Assembly (NCBI GenBank): GCA_017437745.1 | Contig: JAFRYI010000003.1 | Location: 62,001-126,000, forward strand | DNA: 64,000 nucleotides | From: Bacillota bacterium | Lineage (GTDB): Bacteria; Bacillota; Clostridia; Peptostreptococcales; Anaerovoracaceae | Direction of reading: 5' to 3' | Shown here: positions 17,887 through 28,034 of the stretch, one piece after another | How positions within the stretch are numbered: the stretch's first letter is position 1 | Layout of the letters: each line of letters begins with the position of its first letter | Position numbers and translations under genes: made by a program | Notes under the pieces: model-generated | Database searches by the model: none | What the model saw: the letters and a program-made list of their open reading frames with translations, nothing else | Told to the model about the DNA's origin: nothing

Positions 17887-18681
17887 ATGAAGCAGATAAG
17901 CTCTTCGGACAACAGAATAGTCAAGGAGGCCGTCTCGCTTCTGGAAAAGAAATACCGCGACAGGCTCGGTCTTTATCTCATCGAAGGGCCGAACATTATC
18001 TGCGAGGCTCTGGGACGCAAAGGAACTGTAAAGACGGTGTTCCTGAGAGCGGACGCGCAGGACGCGGAGGCTCTGGACGCCGCGAAGACAGCGGAAGAGG
18101 CAGGCATTGAAGTCTGTGTTCTTTCGCGTGAGCTTTTTTCCAGGATAACGGACGCCAGGACTCCGCAGTGCATAGCCGCGGAGGCGTTCAAGCCCAAGGA
18201 ACCGGAGATGAAGGATCTTCCCGAGGGCGCGAACGTTCTGGTACTGGACAGACTGCAGGATCCGGGAAACGTTGGAACGCTTATAAGGACCGCGGAAGCC
18301 ATGGGCTTTTCGGCGGCCGTTCTAGTAAAGGGCACGGCCGATCCCTGGCAGCCCAAGGCCGTAAGGTCCGCGGCGGGTAGTCTCTTAAGGCTTCCGGTAA
18401 TGCTATGCGAAAGCGCTCCGGACACGGTCGAACTGCTGACGAGAGCGGGAAAGACGCTTTATACCGCTGCGGCGGAAGGGGAGTCGGATCTGTGGGATCT
18501 GCCCCTTGCCCGGAACGCGGCGGTTGTAATAGGAAACGAAGGCGCGGGAGCCTCGGAGGAGTTCAAAGCATCCTCCAGACTTTTAAGGATACCGATGGCC
18601 GGAGGCACGGAGTCGCTGAACGCGGCCGCCGCCGGAGCCGTCATCATGTACGAATCCCTGCGCCAGAAAGGACGGATATAG
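17887..18681 (+). CDS. TrmH/SpoU-family RNA 2'-O-methyltransferase
   Basis: A 264-residue SPOUT methyltransferase. The N-terminal substrate-binding domain contains LYLIEGPNIICEALG. The catalytic knot has motif 1 (LQDPGNVGTLIRTAEAMGF), motif 2 (AAVVIGNEGAGASEEF) and motif 3 (RIPMAGGTESLNAAAA). Such enzymes methylate 2'-OH groups of rRNA or tRNA. Its place directly before pheS matches B. subtilis ysgA, so it may be that orthologue. The ATG at 17887 lacks a clear Shine-Dalgarno sequence. The exact RNA target is not known. Confidence 0.92.
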   Translation: MKQISSSDNRIVKEAVSLLEKKYRDRLGLYLIEGPNIICEALGRKGTVKTVFLRADAQDAEALDAAKTAEEAGIEVCVLSRELFSRITDARTPQCIAAEAFKPKEPEMKDLPEGANVLVLDRLQDPGNVGTLIRTAEAMGFSAAVLVKGTADPWQPKAVRSAAGSLLRLPVMLCESAPDTVELLTRAGKTLYTAAAEGESDLWDLPLARNAAVVIGNEGAGASEEFKASSRLLRIPMAGGTESLNAAAAGAVIMYESLRQKGRI

Positions 18682-18687
18682 TTTAAG

Positions 18688-19710
18688 ATGGACGATCGCC
18701 TTAAAGAAATAGCCCTTAAGGCAAAGGAACAGATACTGGGAGCGGAAAGCATCCAGGACGCCGAAGCGCTCAGGATAGAATACCTGGGCAAGAAAGGCAA
18801 GCTCACGGACATACTCAAGTCCATGAAGGACCTTGCCCCGGAAGAGAGGAAGAGCTTCGGACAGCTGGCCAACCAGACCAAGGCTCAGATAGAGTCCGCG
18901 CTGGAGAGCAGGATGAAGGAGCTTAAGGCTCTTGCCAGAGACCTGCAGCTCAAGGCCCAGACCATAGACGTAACGGAGCCCGGAACGCCGGTCAGCCTGG
19001 GCACCAGACACCTGATAACCCAGACCATAGACGAGATAACCAAGATCTTCATGTCCATGGGCTTTTCCGTGTCGGAAGGCCCGGAGGTGGAGACCGTTTT
19101 CAATAACTTCGACGCGCTAAACGCGGGTCCCAACCACCCGGCAAGGGACATGACGGATACCTTCTACATTACGGACGACGTTCTGCTGCGTACGCAGACA
19201 TCTCCGGTGCAGGTAAGGACGCTTCTGGCGCAGAAGCCTCCGATCGCCGTCATCGCTCCGGGAAGATGCTTCCGCTGCGATACCCCGGACGCCACGCATT
19301 CCCCGATGTTCCATCAGGTGGAAGGCCTTGTTGTAGACGAGGGCATTACCATGGCGGATCTGAAGGGCGTTCTGGACAGCTTCGCCAAGCAGATGTTCGG
19401 ATCCTCCACAAGGACCAATTTCCGTCCGCATCACTTCCCGTTCACCGAGCCTTCGGCCGAGATGGACGTAAGCTGCTTCAAGTGCGGCGGCAAGGGCTGC
19501 AGAGTCTGCAAGGGCTCCGGCTGGATAGAGATCCTGGGCTGCGGACTTGTACATCCCAACGTCCTTAAGGTGGGCGGGCTGGATACCGAAAAGTACACCG
19601 GCTTCGCGTTCGGAATGGGCGTGGAAAGAATAGCGATGCTAAAATACGAGCTGGACGACATACGTCTTCTCTACGAGAACGACATACGCTTCATAGAGCA
19701 GTTCAAGTAA
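18688..19710 (+). CDS. pheS: Phenylalanyl-tRNA synthetase alpha subunit
   Basis: The 340-residue catalytic alpha chain of the alpha2-beta2 enzyme that charges tRNA-Phe. An N-terminal coiled coil precedes the class II core: the motif 2 region is around TDTFYITDDVLLRTQTSPVQ, GRCFRCDTPDATHSPMFHQ follows, and the bacterial CGGKGCRVCKGSGWIEI segment comes next. Motif 3 is GFAFGMGVERIAML. The ATG has no obvious Shine-Dalgarno sequence and lies 6 nt after the methyltransferase stop, so translation may be coupled. I see no T-box leader. Confidence 0.97.
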   Translation: MDDRLKEIALKAKEQILGAESIQDAEALRIEYLGKKGKLTDILKSMKDLAPEERKSFGQLANQTKAQIESALESRMKELKALARDLQLKAQTIDVTEPGTPVSLGTRHLITQTIDEITKIFMSMGFSVSEGPEVETVFNNFDALNAGPNHPARDMTDTFYITDDVLLRTQTSPVQVRTLLAQKPPIAVIAPGRCFRCDTPDATHSPMFHQVEGLVVDEGITMADLKGVLDSFAKQMFGSSTRTNFRPHHFPFTEPSAEMDVSCFKCGGKGCRVCKGSGWIEILGCGLVHPNVLKVGGLDTEKYTGFAFGMGVERIAMLKYELDDIRLLYENDIRFIEQFK

Positions 19711-19722
19711 GGAGGCAGCAGA

Positions 19723-22155
19723 ATGTTAGTACCAATCAGATGGCTTAAAGATTATACGGACGTTAACGTGGACGCGGACGAATTCGTGCGCAGGATGGTG
19801 CTTTCCGGATCCAACCTGGAGACGGTGGAGCATTTCGGCGAAGGCATAGAAGGCGTAGTGATCGGCCGCATCGCGAAGATAGAAAAGCACCCAAACGCGG
19901 ACAAGCTGCTGGTGTGCCTTATAGATGTGGGTAAAGCCGAGCCTGTTCAGATAGTTACCGGCGCGCACAACATCTTCGAAGGCGCTCTTGTTCCTGTCTG
20001 CCTCGACGGATCGCACATCCCCGGACCGCTGCACGGACAGCCCAAGGTGGAAGGCGGAGTTACCATACACGCCGGCCAGCTGCGCGGAGTGGATTCCTTC
20101 GGAATGCTCTGCAGCTGCTCCGAGCTTGGCTTCGACGACAAGGTAGTACCGGTCGCCAGCCGCGAAGGCATATGGATACTGCCGGACGAATTCGAGCCCG
20201 GTCAGGACATAGTGGAAGCCATGGGTCTTAAGGAGACCGTGGTCGACTTCGAGATAACTCCCAACAGGCCGGACTGCCTGTCCATGCTGGGCATGGCCAG
20301 AGAGGCTTCCGCGACCTTCGGGACTCCGCTCAGATACCCGGACACCGAGTGCAGAAAGGTGGCTCCGGAAAAGAGCGAGGACTACATAAAGATCAGCATC
20401 GAAAGGCCGGACCTCTGCAAGCGCTACTGCGGCAGGGTCATCAAGGACATAAAGGTGGAGCAGAGCCCCTGGTGGCTGCAGCGCTGCCTGATCTTCTCCG
20501 GCCAGAGACCGATCAACAACATAGTGGACATCACCAACTTCGTAATGCTGGAGTACGGCCAGCCTCTGCACGCGTTCGACATCCGCACGGTGCGCGGCTC
20601 TCACATAATCGTGGATACCGCGGCTGACGGAGAAAAGTTCACTACTTTGGACGGAAACGAGAGGACGCTTACAAGCTCCATGCTCATGATAAAGGACGAG
20701 GGCGGTCCCACCGCCGTAGCCGGAGTAATGGGCGGCCTTGCGTCCGAGATAGAGGACGATACCAGCATGGTACTGGTGGAATCCGCCAACTTCCTGGGAG
20801 ACAGCGTACGCCGCACGTCCAAGGCTCTGGGCCTCAGGACGGAGGCTTCCGGAAGGTTCGAGAAGGGCATAGACCCCAACCTCGCCAAGGACGCCTGCAA
20901 CAGGTTCTGCTACCTTGTGGAGCAGCTGGGCGCGGGAACGGTCCTTGCCGGAGACGTGGACGTATATCCCAGCGTGGAAGAGCCCGTTACCATAGACATA
21001 CGCGCAAGCCGCATGAACAAGCTCATGGGAGTGGAGATCTCCGCCGAGCAGATGTGCGCTTACCTTAACGCTCTGGAGATACAGACCTCCGTAAACGGAG
21101 ACATCATAACCGTAACGGCTCCTACCGTAAGGCAGGATCTGCTCATAGAAGAAGACTACGTGGAAGAGATATCCCGCCTCTACGGCTACGACAAGCTGCC
21201 CGTGGCTCTTCCCAAGCACACCGCGGAAGCCAAGCTTACGCCCAGACAGGAGCTCCGCAGCCTAGCCAAGGACGTTCTTACGGGACTTGGAATGGACGAG
21301 GTCCAGACCTACAGCTTCGTAAGCCCCAAGGCTTCCGACAAGGTAAGGATACCCGAGGGGGATCCCAGAAGGCAGTTCGTAAAGCTTATAAACCCGCTTG
21401 GCGAGGATACCTCCGTAATGAGGACCATGATACTTCCCAACGCGCTGGAGGTTCTGGCCACCAACTATACCAGAAGCATTCCCGAGGCCCGAATATTCGA
21501 GCTGGGCAACACGTTCTTCAACACAGGCAACGGACCGGACGGTCTGCCGGAGGAGAAGGACGCTCTGTGCCTTGCCGCTTACGGACCGGCCGAGAACTTC
21601 TACCTGATGAAGGGACGCGCGGAGGAACTGCTCCGCGTGCTCGGAGTAAAAGGTACCGAGTTCGTTACCGAGAGCTCTGATCCCAGCTTCCACCCCGGAC
21701 GCTGCGCGCGCATCCTTAAGGACGGCGCTTGCATAGGCGTGCTCGGCCAAGTCTATCCGGAAGTATCGGAGGGCTACGGCATAGACTGCGAGGTCTACGC
21801 CGCGGAGCTGGATTTCGCTAAGATCGCGGAACTCTCCGACAGGGAGAAGAAATACGAACCGCTGCCCAAGTATCCGGCGATGGTAAGGGATTTCGCCCTC
21901 GTCGTAAAAGAAGAGGTAAAGGCAGGGGATCTGGAGAAGCTCATCGCTTCCGAGGCAGGCGATCTTCTGGAAGGCGTAAAGCTCTTCGACGTCTACCGCG
22001 GAGTGCCGGTGCCGCCGCTTTGCAAGAGCCTGGCGTTCTCGCTCACGTACAGGGCCAAGGACAGGACCTTAAAGGATACGGAAGTAAACGCCATCAACGA
22101 AAAGGTGCTGGCCGCCCTTAAGGACAGGTTCGACGCGGTATTAAGAGAGATCTAA
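19723..22155 (+). CDS. pheT: Phenylalanyl-tRNA synthetase beta subunit
   Basis: An 810-residue beta chain that binds tRNA-Phe and edits mischarged Tyr. The order is as expected: the N-terminal MLVPIRWLKDYTDVN, a tRNA-binding OB fold (about residues 40-150), the B3/4 editing domain, a B5 domain, a core-like domain, and the C-terminal FDX-ACB anticodon domain (YEPLPKYPAMVRDFALVV). TAAGGAGG lies upstream of the ATG, a strong ribosome-binding site 12 nt after pheS. Length is normal. Confidence 0.98.
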   Translation: MLVPIRWLKDYTDVNVDADEFVRRMVLSGSNLETVEHFGEGIEGVVIGRIAKIEKHPNADKLLVCLIDVGKAEPVQIVTGAHNIFEGALVPVCLDGSHIPGPLHGQPKVEGGVTIHAGQLRGVDSFGMLCSCSELGFDDKVVPVASREGIWILPDEFEPGQDIVEAMGLKETVVDFEITPNRPDCLSMLGMAREASATFGTPLRYPDTECRKVAPEKSEDYIKISIERPDLCKRYCGRVIKDIKVEQSPWWLQRCLIFSGQRPINNIVDITNFVMLEYGQPLHAFDIRTVRGSHIIVDTAADGEKFTTLDGNERTLTSSMLMIKDEGGPTAVAGVMGGLASEIEDDTSMVLVESANFLGDSVRRTSKALGLRTEASGRFEKGIDPNLAKDACNRFCYLVEQLGAGTVLAGDVDVYPSVEEPVTIDIRASRMNKLMGVEISAEQMCAYLNALEIQTSVNGDIITVTAPTVRQDLLIEEDYVEEISRLYGYDKLPVALPKHTAEAKLTPRQELRSLAKDVLTGLGMDEVQTYSFVSPKASDKVRIPEGDPRRQFVKLINPLGEDTSVMRTMILPNALEVLATNYTRSIPEARIFELGNTFFNTGNGPDGLPEEKDALCLAAYGPAENFYLMKGRAEELLRVLGVKGTEFVTESSDPSFHPGRCARILKDGACIGVLGQVYPEVSEGYGIDCEVYAAELDFAKIAELSDREKKYEPLPKYPAMVRDFALVVKEEVKAGDLEKLIASEAGDLLEGVKLFDVYRGVPVPPLCKSLAFSLTYRAKDRTLKDTEVNAINEKVLAALKDRFDAVLREI

Positions 22156-22195
22156 AACTTATCTAAAGATATTTAACCATACAAAAGGAGATGCC

Positions 22196-22816
22196 ATGGG
22201 TGAAAGAAACACAGTTACCGTAATGGTCTACGGTTCGGAGTACACGCTCTCCGGCGACATGCCCAGAGACTACGTGCTCAAGCTTGCCGACAAGGTAGAT
22301 TCCAAGATGAGGGAGCTGGACGACGGTTCCAATACCCAGCCCAGATCCGCGCTGGCGGTCCTGGCAGGAATGCTGATCGCGGACGAGTATTACAGCCTCG
22401 ACGCGGACATCGACTCGCTTAAGGCCCAGAACCAGAAGCTTGCCGAGAACGCCCAGAGCTACGAGCGCATGTGGGAAGAGCTCAAGGCCAACTACGCGGC
22501 CTACAAGGAAGAAGTCGCCGGCATGAGCTCCAGCAGGGAGACTCTTCAGCGCTACGTCGCGGAGAAGGATCAGAAGATAGCTTCCCTGTCCGCCGAACTG
22601 GAAGAAGAGAAGCGCCTCAACGACGAGCTCAGAGCCAAGGTCGAGGATCTGATCGCCAGGGTCCAGCAGAACGACAACGCTCCTTTGGAGGCTCAGCGCA
22701 AGATCCAGGAGCTCGAGACCCGCTGCAGGGACATCGAGAGCAGCTTCTTCGACATCCAGATGGAGAACATCCACCTGAAGAACGACCTGGAAGCGTACAG
22801 GAACGGCTCCAGATAA
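22196..22816 (+). CDS. zapA: ZapA-like cell-division protein with long coiled coil
   Basis: The N-terminal ~90 residues match ZapA (NTVTVMVYGSEYTLSGDM, then YVLKLADKVDSKM), which bundles FtsZ filaments. The protein has 206 residues, about twice the usual ZapA. The extra part is a continuous charged coiled coil (AELEEEKRLNDELRAKVEDL) that may lengthen the dimer stalk. AAAAGGAGA precedes the start. The same zapA-mutS2 order after pheST exists in B. subtilis, which supports the assignment. ZapA identity is good; the role of the extension is unknown. Confidence 0.85.
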   Translation: MGERNTVTVMVYGSEYTLSGDMPRDYVLKLADKVDSKMRELDDGSNTQPRSALAVLAGMLIADEYYSLDADIDSLKAQNQKLAENAQSYERMWEELKANYAAYKEEVAGMSSSRETLQRYVAEKDQKIASLSAELEEEKRLNDELRAKVEDLIARVQQNDNAPLEAQRKIQELETRCRDIESSFFDIQMENIHLKNDLEAYRNGSR

Positions 22817-22825
22817 GGGAGAATA

Positions 22826-25189
22826 ATGGATCCTAAAGCCATACGTGTTTTAGAGTACAATAAAATAATCGAAAAGCTGACCGACGAATGTTCGAGCAGG
22901 CTGACGGCCGAGCAGGCGCAGAAACTCCTGCCGGATACCGACGCCGTAAAGATCAGCGAAGCGCTTTCCGATACTGACGAGGCGGTGACGGTACTTTTAA
23001 AGAAGGGCGCACCGCCTTTCGGCAACTTCTACGATATCTCCGGTTTCGTGCATCTTGCGGCGCGCGGCGCCGTGCTTACGCAGAAGCAGCTGCTGGAGGC
23101 GGCGTACAATTTCAGTTCCGCAAGAAGGACCGCGGCATTTTTGTCGTCCGACCTTCCGGAACTTCCCAGGATAGACGGACTTGTGTCCGCCATCTGCGTG
23201 CTGAAGGGGCTGGAGGAGGAGATAGACCGCTGCATAATCTCCGAGGACGAGATGAGCGATTCCGCTTCTCCCGAGCTTCGCAGGCTGCGCAAGGCCATAC
23301 TGCGCCAGAACGAGTCCATCAGAGCCAAGGTCCAGCAGATAGTCAATTCCTCGGACAACAAGCTCATCCTTCAGGACGCGATCGTAACCATGCGCCAGGG
23401 CCGTTTCGTGATCCCGGTAAAGCAGGAGCACAAGGCCAGGGTGCCGGGCATAGTCCACGACCAGTCCGCTTCCGGCGCAACGCTGTTCATAGAGCCTCAG
23501 GCCATCGTGAACATGAACAACGAGCTTCGGGAACTTGAGCTTGCGGAAAAGCAGGAAGTAGCAAGGATCCTCAGGGAACTGTCCGCTCAGGTGGGAGCCG
23601 CGGAGCTTCAGATAAAGGCCAATCAGGAGATACTCGTAAAGCTGGACTTCATGTTCGCCAAGGGCAGGCTTGCCTGCAGCATGAACGCGTCCATGCCGGT
23701 CATTAACACGGAGGGCATAGTCAGGCTCCGCAAGGCCCGCCATCCGCTGATAGATCCCAAAAAGGTAGTGCCCATAGACATAAGCATAGGGGACGGCTTC
23801 AGCACGCTGGTGATAACCGGTCCTAACACGGGCGGAAAGACAGTAACGCTGAAGACCGTTGGTCTGCTGTGCCTGATGGCGCAGTCCGGACTGTTCATAC
23901 CGGCCGGAAGCGGTTCCACCGTCTGCGTGTTCTCGGACATCTTCGCGGACATAGGCGACGAGCAGAGCATTGAGCAGAGCCTTTCGACGTTCAGCTCGCA
24001 CATGACCAACATAGTCCACATATGCAAGCAGTCGGCAAGAGGCAGTCTGGTCCTTGCGGACGAGCTCGGAGCCGGTACCGATCCCACGGAAGGCGCGGCG
24101 CTGGCGATCTCGGTGCTCAACCACCTTTACAACAAGGGCGCCAAGACCATAGCGACTACGCACTACACGGAACTTAAGAAATACGCGCTCTCTACGAAGG
24201 GCGTCCAGAACGCTTCGATGGAATTCGACGTCGCGACGCTTTCTCCGACCTACCGCCTTATAATAGGCATGCCGGGCAAGTCCAACGCCTTCGAGATCTC
24301 GGAGAAGCTGGGGCTTCCGGCCAAGGTGATAGACCACGCCAGGCGCTTCATAGAAGAGGGCGACGCGGCCTTCGAGGACGTAATGTCCACTATCGAAGAG
24401 AGCCGCAAAAAGATAGAAGAGGACGAACGGCGCACGGCTCAGCTGCGCGCGGAGATGGAGGCCCAGAAGGCCAGGATGGACGCCGCGGAGGAGAAACTCA
24501 GGGCCCGCCGCGAGGAGTATCTGGACGAGGCGAGGGAGGAAGCAAGAAAGCTTGTGGAAGACGCTTCCGCGCAGATAAACGAGATGCAGAAGTCCGTCGC
24601 CGAAGCCCTGGACAGCGCCGCGGTAAACAGAGCCGCCGAGGAGAGCAAGAAGAAGCTCTCGCAGATGCGCAAAGGCTACGCCAGAAAGCCGGAGGAACTT
24701 GTCAACTACGACAAGCCGGAGCCGGAGGACATAAAGCCCGGAATACGTGTAAACGTGCTGTCCGTAGGGCAGAAGGGCACGGTGCTGGACGTTCCGGACG
24801 ACAAGGGCGACATGCAGGTGCAGATCGGATCGCTGAAGCTTAAGGTGAACATCTCCGGCGTGACCATCGTAAAGGAGAACGTAACCGAAAAGGAACGCGA
24901 AAAGATAAAACATTCCAGGCTGGTGAACGCCAAGGCAATGAGCGTGCCGATGTCCGTGAACGTTGTGGGGCAGAGCCTGGCGGACGCGGAGATAGTCGTG
25001 GAAAAGTATCTGGACGACGTGTTCCTGGCTCATCTGGAGACGGTATCGATAATCCACGGACGCGGAGCGGGCATCCTCAGAGACGGCATCGCGAAGCTCC
25101 TTAAGAAAGATAAACGTGTAGCGTCGTTCCGCCGCGGAAACCCCGGCGAAGGCGGAGACGGAGTAACGATAGTAACGCTGAAAAAGTAA
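22826..25189 (+). CDS. mutS2: Endonuclease MutS2
   Basis: A 787-residue MutS-family ATPase without the mismatch-recognition domains. The P-loop GPNTGGKTVTLKTVG lies near residues 333-347, the signature STFSSHMTNI follows, and Walker B is LVLADELGAGTDPTEGAAL. A long coiled coil (about 500-620) leads to a KOW-like segment and the C-terminal Smr nuclease domain with IIHGRGAGILRDGI. MutS2 suppresses recombination and rescues collided ribosomes in Bacillus. AAGGGAG precedes the ATG. Confidence 0.96.
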   Translation: MDPKAIRVLEYNKIIEKLTDECSSRLTAEQAQKLLPDTDAVKISEALSDTDEAVTVLLKKGAPPFGNFYDISGFVHLAARGAVLTQKQLLEAAYNFSSARRTAAFLSSDLPELPRIDGLVSAICVLKGLEEEIDRCIISEDEMSDSASPELRRLRKAILRQNESIRAKVQQIVNSSDNKLILQDAIVTMRQGRFVIPVKQEHKARVPGIVHDQSASGATLFIEPQAIVNMNNELRELELAEKQEVARILRELSAQVGAAELQIKANQEILVKLDFMFAKGRLACSMNASMPVINTEGIVRLRKARHPLIDPKKVVPIDISIGDGFSTLVITGPNTGGKTVTLKTVGLLCLMAQSGLFIPAGSGSTVCVFSDIFADIGDEQSIEQSLSTFSSHMTNIVHICKQSARGSLVLADELGAGTDPTEGAALAISVLNHLYNKGAKTIATTHYTELKKYALSTKGVQNASMEFDVATLSPTYRLIIGMPGKSNAFEISEKLGLPAKVIDHARRFIEEGDAAFEDVMSTIEESRKKIEEDERRTAQLRAEMEAQKARMDAAEEKLRARREEYLDEAREEARKLVEDASAQINEMQKSVAEALDSAAVNRAAEESKKKLSQMRKGYARKPEELVNYDKPEPEDIKPGIRVNVLSVGQKGTVLDVPDDKGDMQVQIGSLKLKVNISGVTIVKENVTEKEREKIKHSRLVNAKAMSVPMSVNVVGQSLADAEIVVEKYLDDVFLAHLETVSIIHGRGAGILRDGIAKLLKKDKRVASFRRGNPGEGGDGVTIVTLKK

Positions 25190-25234
25190 TCGACGTTTTC
25201 GGTGGCAGCAGTAACAGGTTATAAAAGAGAAACA

Positions 25235-26959
25235 ATGATCAACTTCAGGAAAGAGATAGCAGAAATCATATCGCAGTACGTGGAAGGCATGGAGCCGGCG
25301 GAGATAGAGCAGCTGGTGGAAGTACCCGCGGACACCTCGCACGGAGACTACGCTTTCCCATGCTTCAGGCTGGCCAAGCTTTTAAGGAAGGCGCCGCCTC
25401 TGATAGCCGCGGAACTGGCGGAAAAGATATCCGGAGCGCCGCTGTTCGAGAAAGTGGAGGCCGTGAACGCGTTCCTCAACATGTTCATCAGCAAGGATTT
25501 CTTTACAAGATCGGTGCTGGAGGAGGCCATGGCCGCCGGAGATTCCTACGGACGCTCGGACGAGGGCGCGGGCAAGACCGTCATAGTGGAGTTCAGCTCC
25601 CCCAACATCGCCAAACCCTTCCACATAGGACACATAAGGACCACTGTAATAGGCAACTCGCTGTATAAGCTTTTTGATTTCCTTGGCTACAAGGTAGTAA
25701 GGATGAACCATCTGGGCGACTACGGCACCCAGTTCGGAAAGATAATCGCGGCCTACCGCCGCTGGGGAAACAGGGAAGAGGTCGAGGCCAACCCCATCAG
25801 CACGCTGCTTGCGCTGTACGTGCGCTTCCACGAGGAAGAGAAGAACGACCCCGCGCTTACGGAGGAGGCCCGCGAAGCCTTCGCCGCTCTGGAGCGCGGC
25901 GAAAAGGCCGAGAAGGATCTGTGGCAGTGGATACGCGACGAGAGCCTTAAGGAGTTCAAGCGCGTCTACGACATGATGGACATAGACTTCGACGACTGGT
26001 CCGGCGAGTCCTTCTACACGGACAAGATGCCCGCGGTAATAGAGGAACTTAAGGAAAAGGGACTGCTGAAGGAGTCCCAGGGCGCGCAGATCGTGGACCT
26101 GGAGCCCTACGGCCTTACCCCCGCCATCATAACGAAGAGCGACGGAACGTCCATATACCTTACCAGGGACCTGGCGTCCGCCAAATACCGCAAGAAGACC
26201 TACGATTTCGACAAGTCCATATACGTAGTGGCGTCCCAGCAGGATCTGCACTTCAAGCAGCTCTTCAAGGTGCTGGAGCTCATGGGTTACGAGTGGGCGA
26301 AGGACTGCGTGCACGTAAACTTCGGCATGGTCAGTCTTCCCGAGGGCACGCTGTCCACAAGGAAGGGCAGAGTGGTCTTCCTGGAGGACGTTCTCAAGAT
26401 CGCTGTATCCAAGACCCGCGAGATAGTGACGGAGAAGGGCGTCAACGCGGACCTGATCGACGAGACGTCCAAGGTGGTCGGCATAGGCGCCGTAATGTTC
26501 AACGAGCTTTCCTCCGGCCGCATAAAGGATTATGTCTTCGACTGGGACGAGATACTGAACTTCGACGGCGAGACCGGCCCCTACGTACAGTACACCCACG
26601 CCCGCTGCGCTTCCGTTCTCCGCAATGCCGCGGAGAAGTTCGGCGATACGGTCGACGCGAAGACCGCGGAGAACGCGGATCTTTCCCCGGTGCTTACACC
26701 CGCGGCCTACGAGCTGTCCAAACTGATCTACGCTTTCCCGGCAGCCGTTAAGGACGCCGCTGACAAGTACGAGCCGTCCATAGTAACAAGGCATACGGTA
26801 AAGGTGGCTCAGGCTTTCAACAAGTTCTACCACGACGAACACATTCTTGTGGACGACGGAACTGAGCGCAGAGCAAAGCTGCTGCTTACGTCCGCCGCCA
26901 TGCAGACCATAAAGAACGGACTGGGGCTTCTGGGAATAAAGGCTCCGGAAAGGATGTAG
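25235..26959 (+). CDS. argS: Arginyl-tRNA synthetase
   Basis: A 574-residue class I synthetase. An N-terminal Add-1 tRNA-binding domain starts INFRKEIAEIISQYVEGM. The HIGH motif is in PNIAKPFHIGHIRTT (about residue 130), and the KMSKS region is degenerate (SLPEGTLSTRKGRV), which is normal for ArgRS. A C-terminal DALR anticodon domain ends in LLGIKAPERM. I start at the ATG 25235, which gives the family N-terminus; a GTG at 25202 would add eleven residues and has no Shine-Dalgarno sequence. The stop is TAG. Confidence 0.97.
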   Translation: MINFRKEIAEIISQYVEGMEPAEIEQLVEVPADTSHGDYAFPCFRLAKLLRKAPPLIAAELAEKISGAPLFEKVEAVNAFLNMFISKDFFTRSVLEEAMAAGDSYGRSDEGAGKTVIVEFSSPNIAKPFHIGHIRTTVIGNSLYKLFDFLGYKVVRMNHLGDYGTQFGKIIAAYRRWGNREEVEANPISTLLALYVRFHEEEKNDPALTEEAREAFAALERGEKAEKDLWQWIRDESLKEFKRVYDMMDIDFDDWSGESFYTDKMPAVIEELKEKGLLKESQGAQIVDLEPYGLTPAIITKSDGTSIYLTRDLASAKYRKKTYDFDKSIYVVASQQDLHFKQLFKVLELMGYEWAKDCVHVNFGMVSLPEGTLSTRKGRVVFLEDVLKIAVSKTREIVTEKGVNADLIDETSKVVGIGAVMFNELSSGRIKDYVFDWDEILNFDGETGPYVQYTHARCASVLRNAAEKFGDTVDAKTAENADLSPVLTPAAYELSKLIYAFPAAVKDAADKYEPSIVTRHTVKVAQAFNKFYHDEHILVDDGTERRAKLLLTSAAMQTIKNGLGLLGIKAPERM

Positions 26960-26960
26960 C

Positions 26961-27995
26961 ATGCTTCCGGTATTCAGGAGCAGAAAAGACAGGCTTAAGC
27001 CTTACATGGAAAAACAGCTCTCGGACATGCTGTTCGTGGAGATGCCCGTGGACGAGTTTACGGACGAGGCGGATCTGTCCTTCATGAAAGGCGTCCCCGT
27101 CCCGGTAAGGAAGGACGATCTGGCGGTGCTTGCGGACAGCGGTCTTTCCGCTGTAAAGATAGCTGACAACATAGCCATCGTATTAGGTTCCGACACTCAG
27201 TTCAGGTACGCGGATCAGTACGTAAGGTTTTTGCACCGGCTGTTCGACAAAAAGCTGGTAAAGGTATTTTCCGGCAAGGCCGGGGAGGCCATGAAGGTCG
27301 GAAACTACCGCCTGGGAATGGCCTATCTGCGCGCCGGGATGTGCTTCGACGGTGACGGAAGGGACGCCATGTTCGCCTATGCCGGAGGCTGCAGATACTG
27401 GTATCTGGCGCTGGAAGGCTCGGAGGACGACACGGAGCTTATAAAGATACTCAAATCCGAAGCTGCGGAGTATTTCGAACATCTTACCGACGCTTTCCCG
27501 GACTACGCTCCGGGCTGGTACTACCTGGGTTACGTGTATCTTAACGGGGGACAGTACCTTAAGGCGCAGCTTGCGTGGAAGAAGTATCTTACGTGCGCGG
27601 ACAGGGACGACACCGAGCAGACCGCGCCTATAGAGGAGATAGAACAGAGGGTAAGAGAGCTGGACGACCCCGTGAAGATAGAGCGCGGAGCGGAGCTCCT
27701 TAAGGCCGGCAGGCTGGAGGAGGGCCTTGCGGTCCTGGAGCCCTACGTCGGGACCGAATACTCCAAATGGTGGCCGCTGCACTTCTATCTGGCGTCCGCC
27801 TACAATGAGCTCGGGCACAAAAAAGAGGCCGCAGAGGGCTATCTGAACGTGCTAAGGCTATCTCCGTCCAATGTGGACGCAATGGACGCTCTGGCGGCCG
27901 TTTACGAGGCTCTGGGCGAGTCTGAGAAGGCGCGTAAGTATACGGAAAAGGCTAAGATCGTGCGCGCCGGCGCCGCGGATGAGGCGCAGCAATAA
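26961..27995 (+). CDS. Tetratricopeptide-repeat protein, cytoplasmic, function unknown
   Basis: A 344-residue protein starting 1 nt after the argS stop, with AAAGGATG upstream. Several TPR-like helices can be seen: PGWYYLGYVYLNGGQYLKAQ (about 190-210), YLASAYNELGHKKEAAEGYL and MDALAAVYEALGESEKARKY near the C-terminus. There is no signal peptide or membrane segment. TPR proteins are interaction scaffolds. Position behind argS suggests only shared transcription, and I cannot assign a partner. Confidence 0.75.
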   Translation: MLPVFRSRKDRLKPYMEKQLSDMLFVEMPVDEFTDEADLSFMKGVPVPVRKDDLAVLADSGLSAVKIADNIAIVLGSDTQFRYADQYVRFLHRLFDKKLVKVFSGKAGEAMKVGNYRLGMAYLRAGMCFDGDGRDAMFAYAGGCRYWYLALEGSEDDTELIKILKSEAAEYFEHLTDAFPDYAPGWYYLGYVYLNGGQYLKAQLAWKKYLTCADRDDTEQTAPIEEIEQRVRELDDPVKIERGAELLKAGRLEEGLAVLEPYVGTEYSKWWPLHFYLASAYNELGHKKEAAEGYLNVLRLSPSNVDAMDALAAVYEALGESEKARKYTEKAKIVRAGAADEAQQ

Positions 27996-28034
27996 AAGGA
28001 CGGAACAACGCAGGCAAAGCAGCGGTTTTTATTA

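Noticed and set aside
18600..18690. T-box leader before pheS
   Set aside because: The gap before pheS is only 6 nt and no T-box AGGGTGGNACCGCG-like element was seen upstream.
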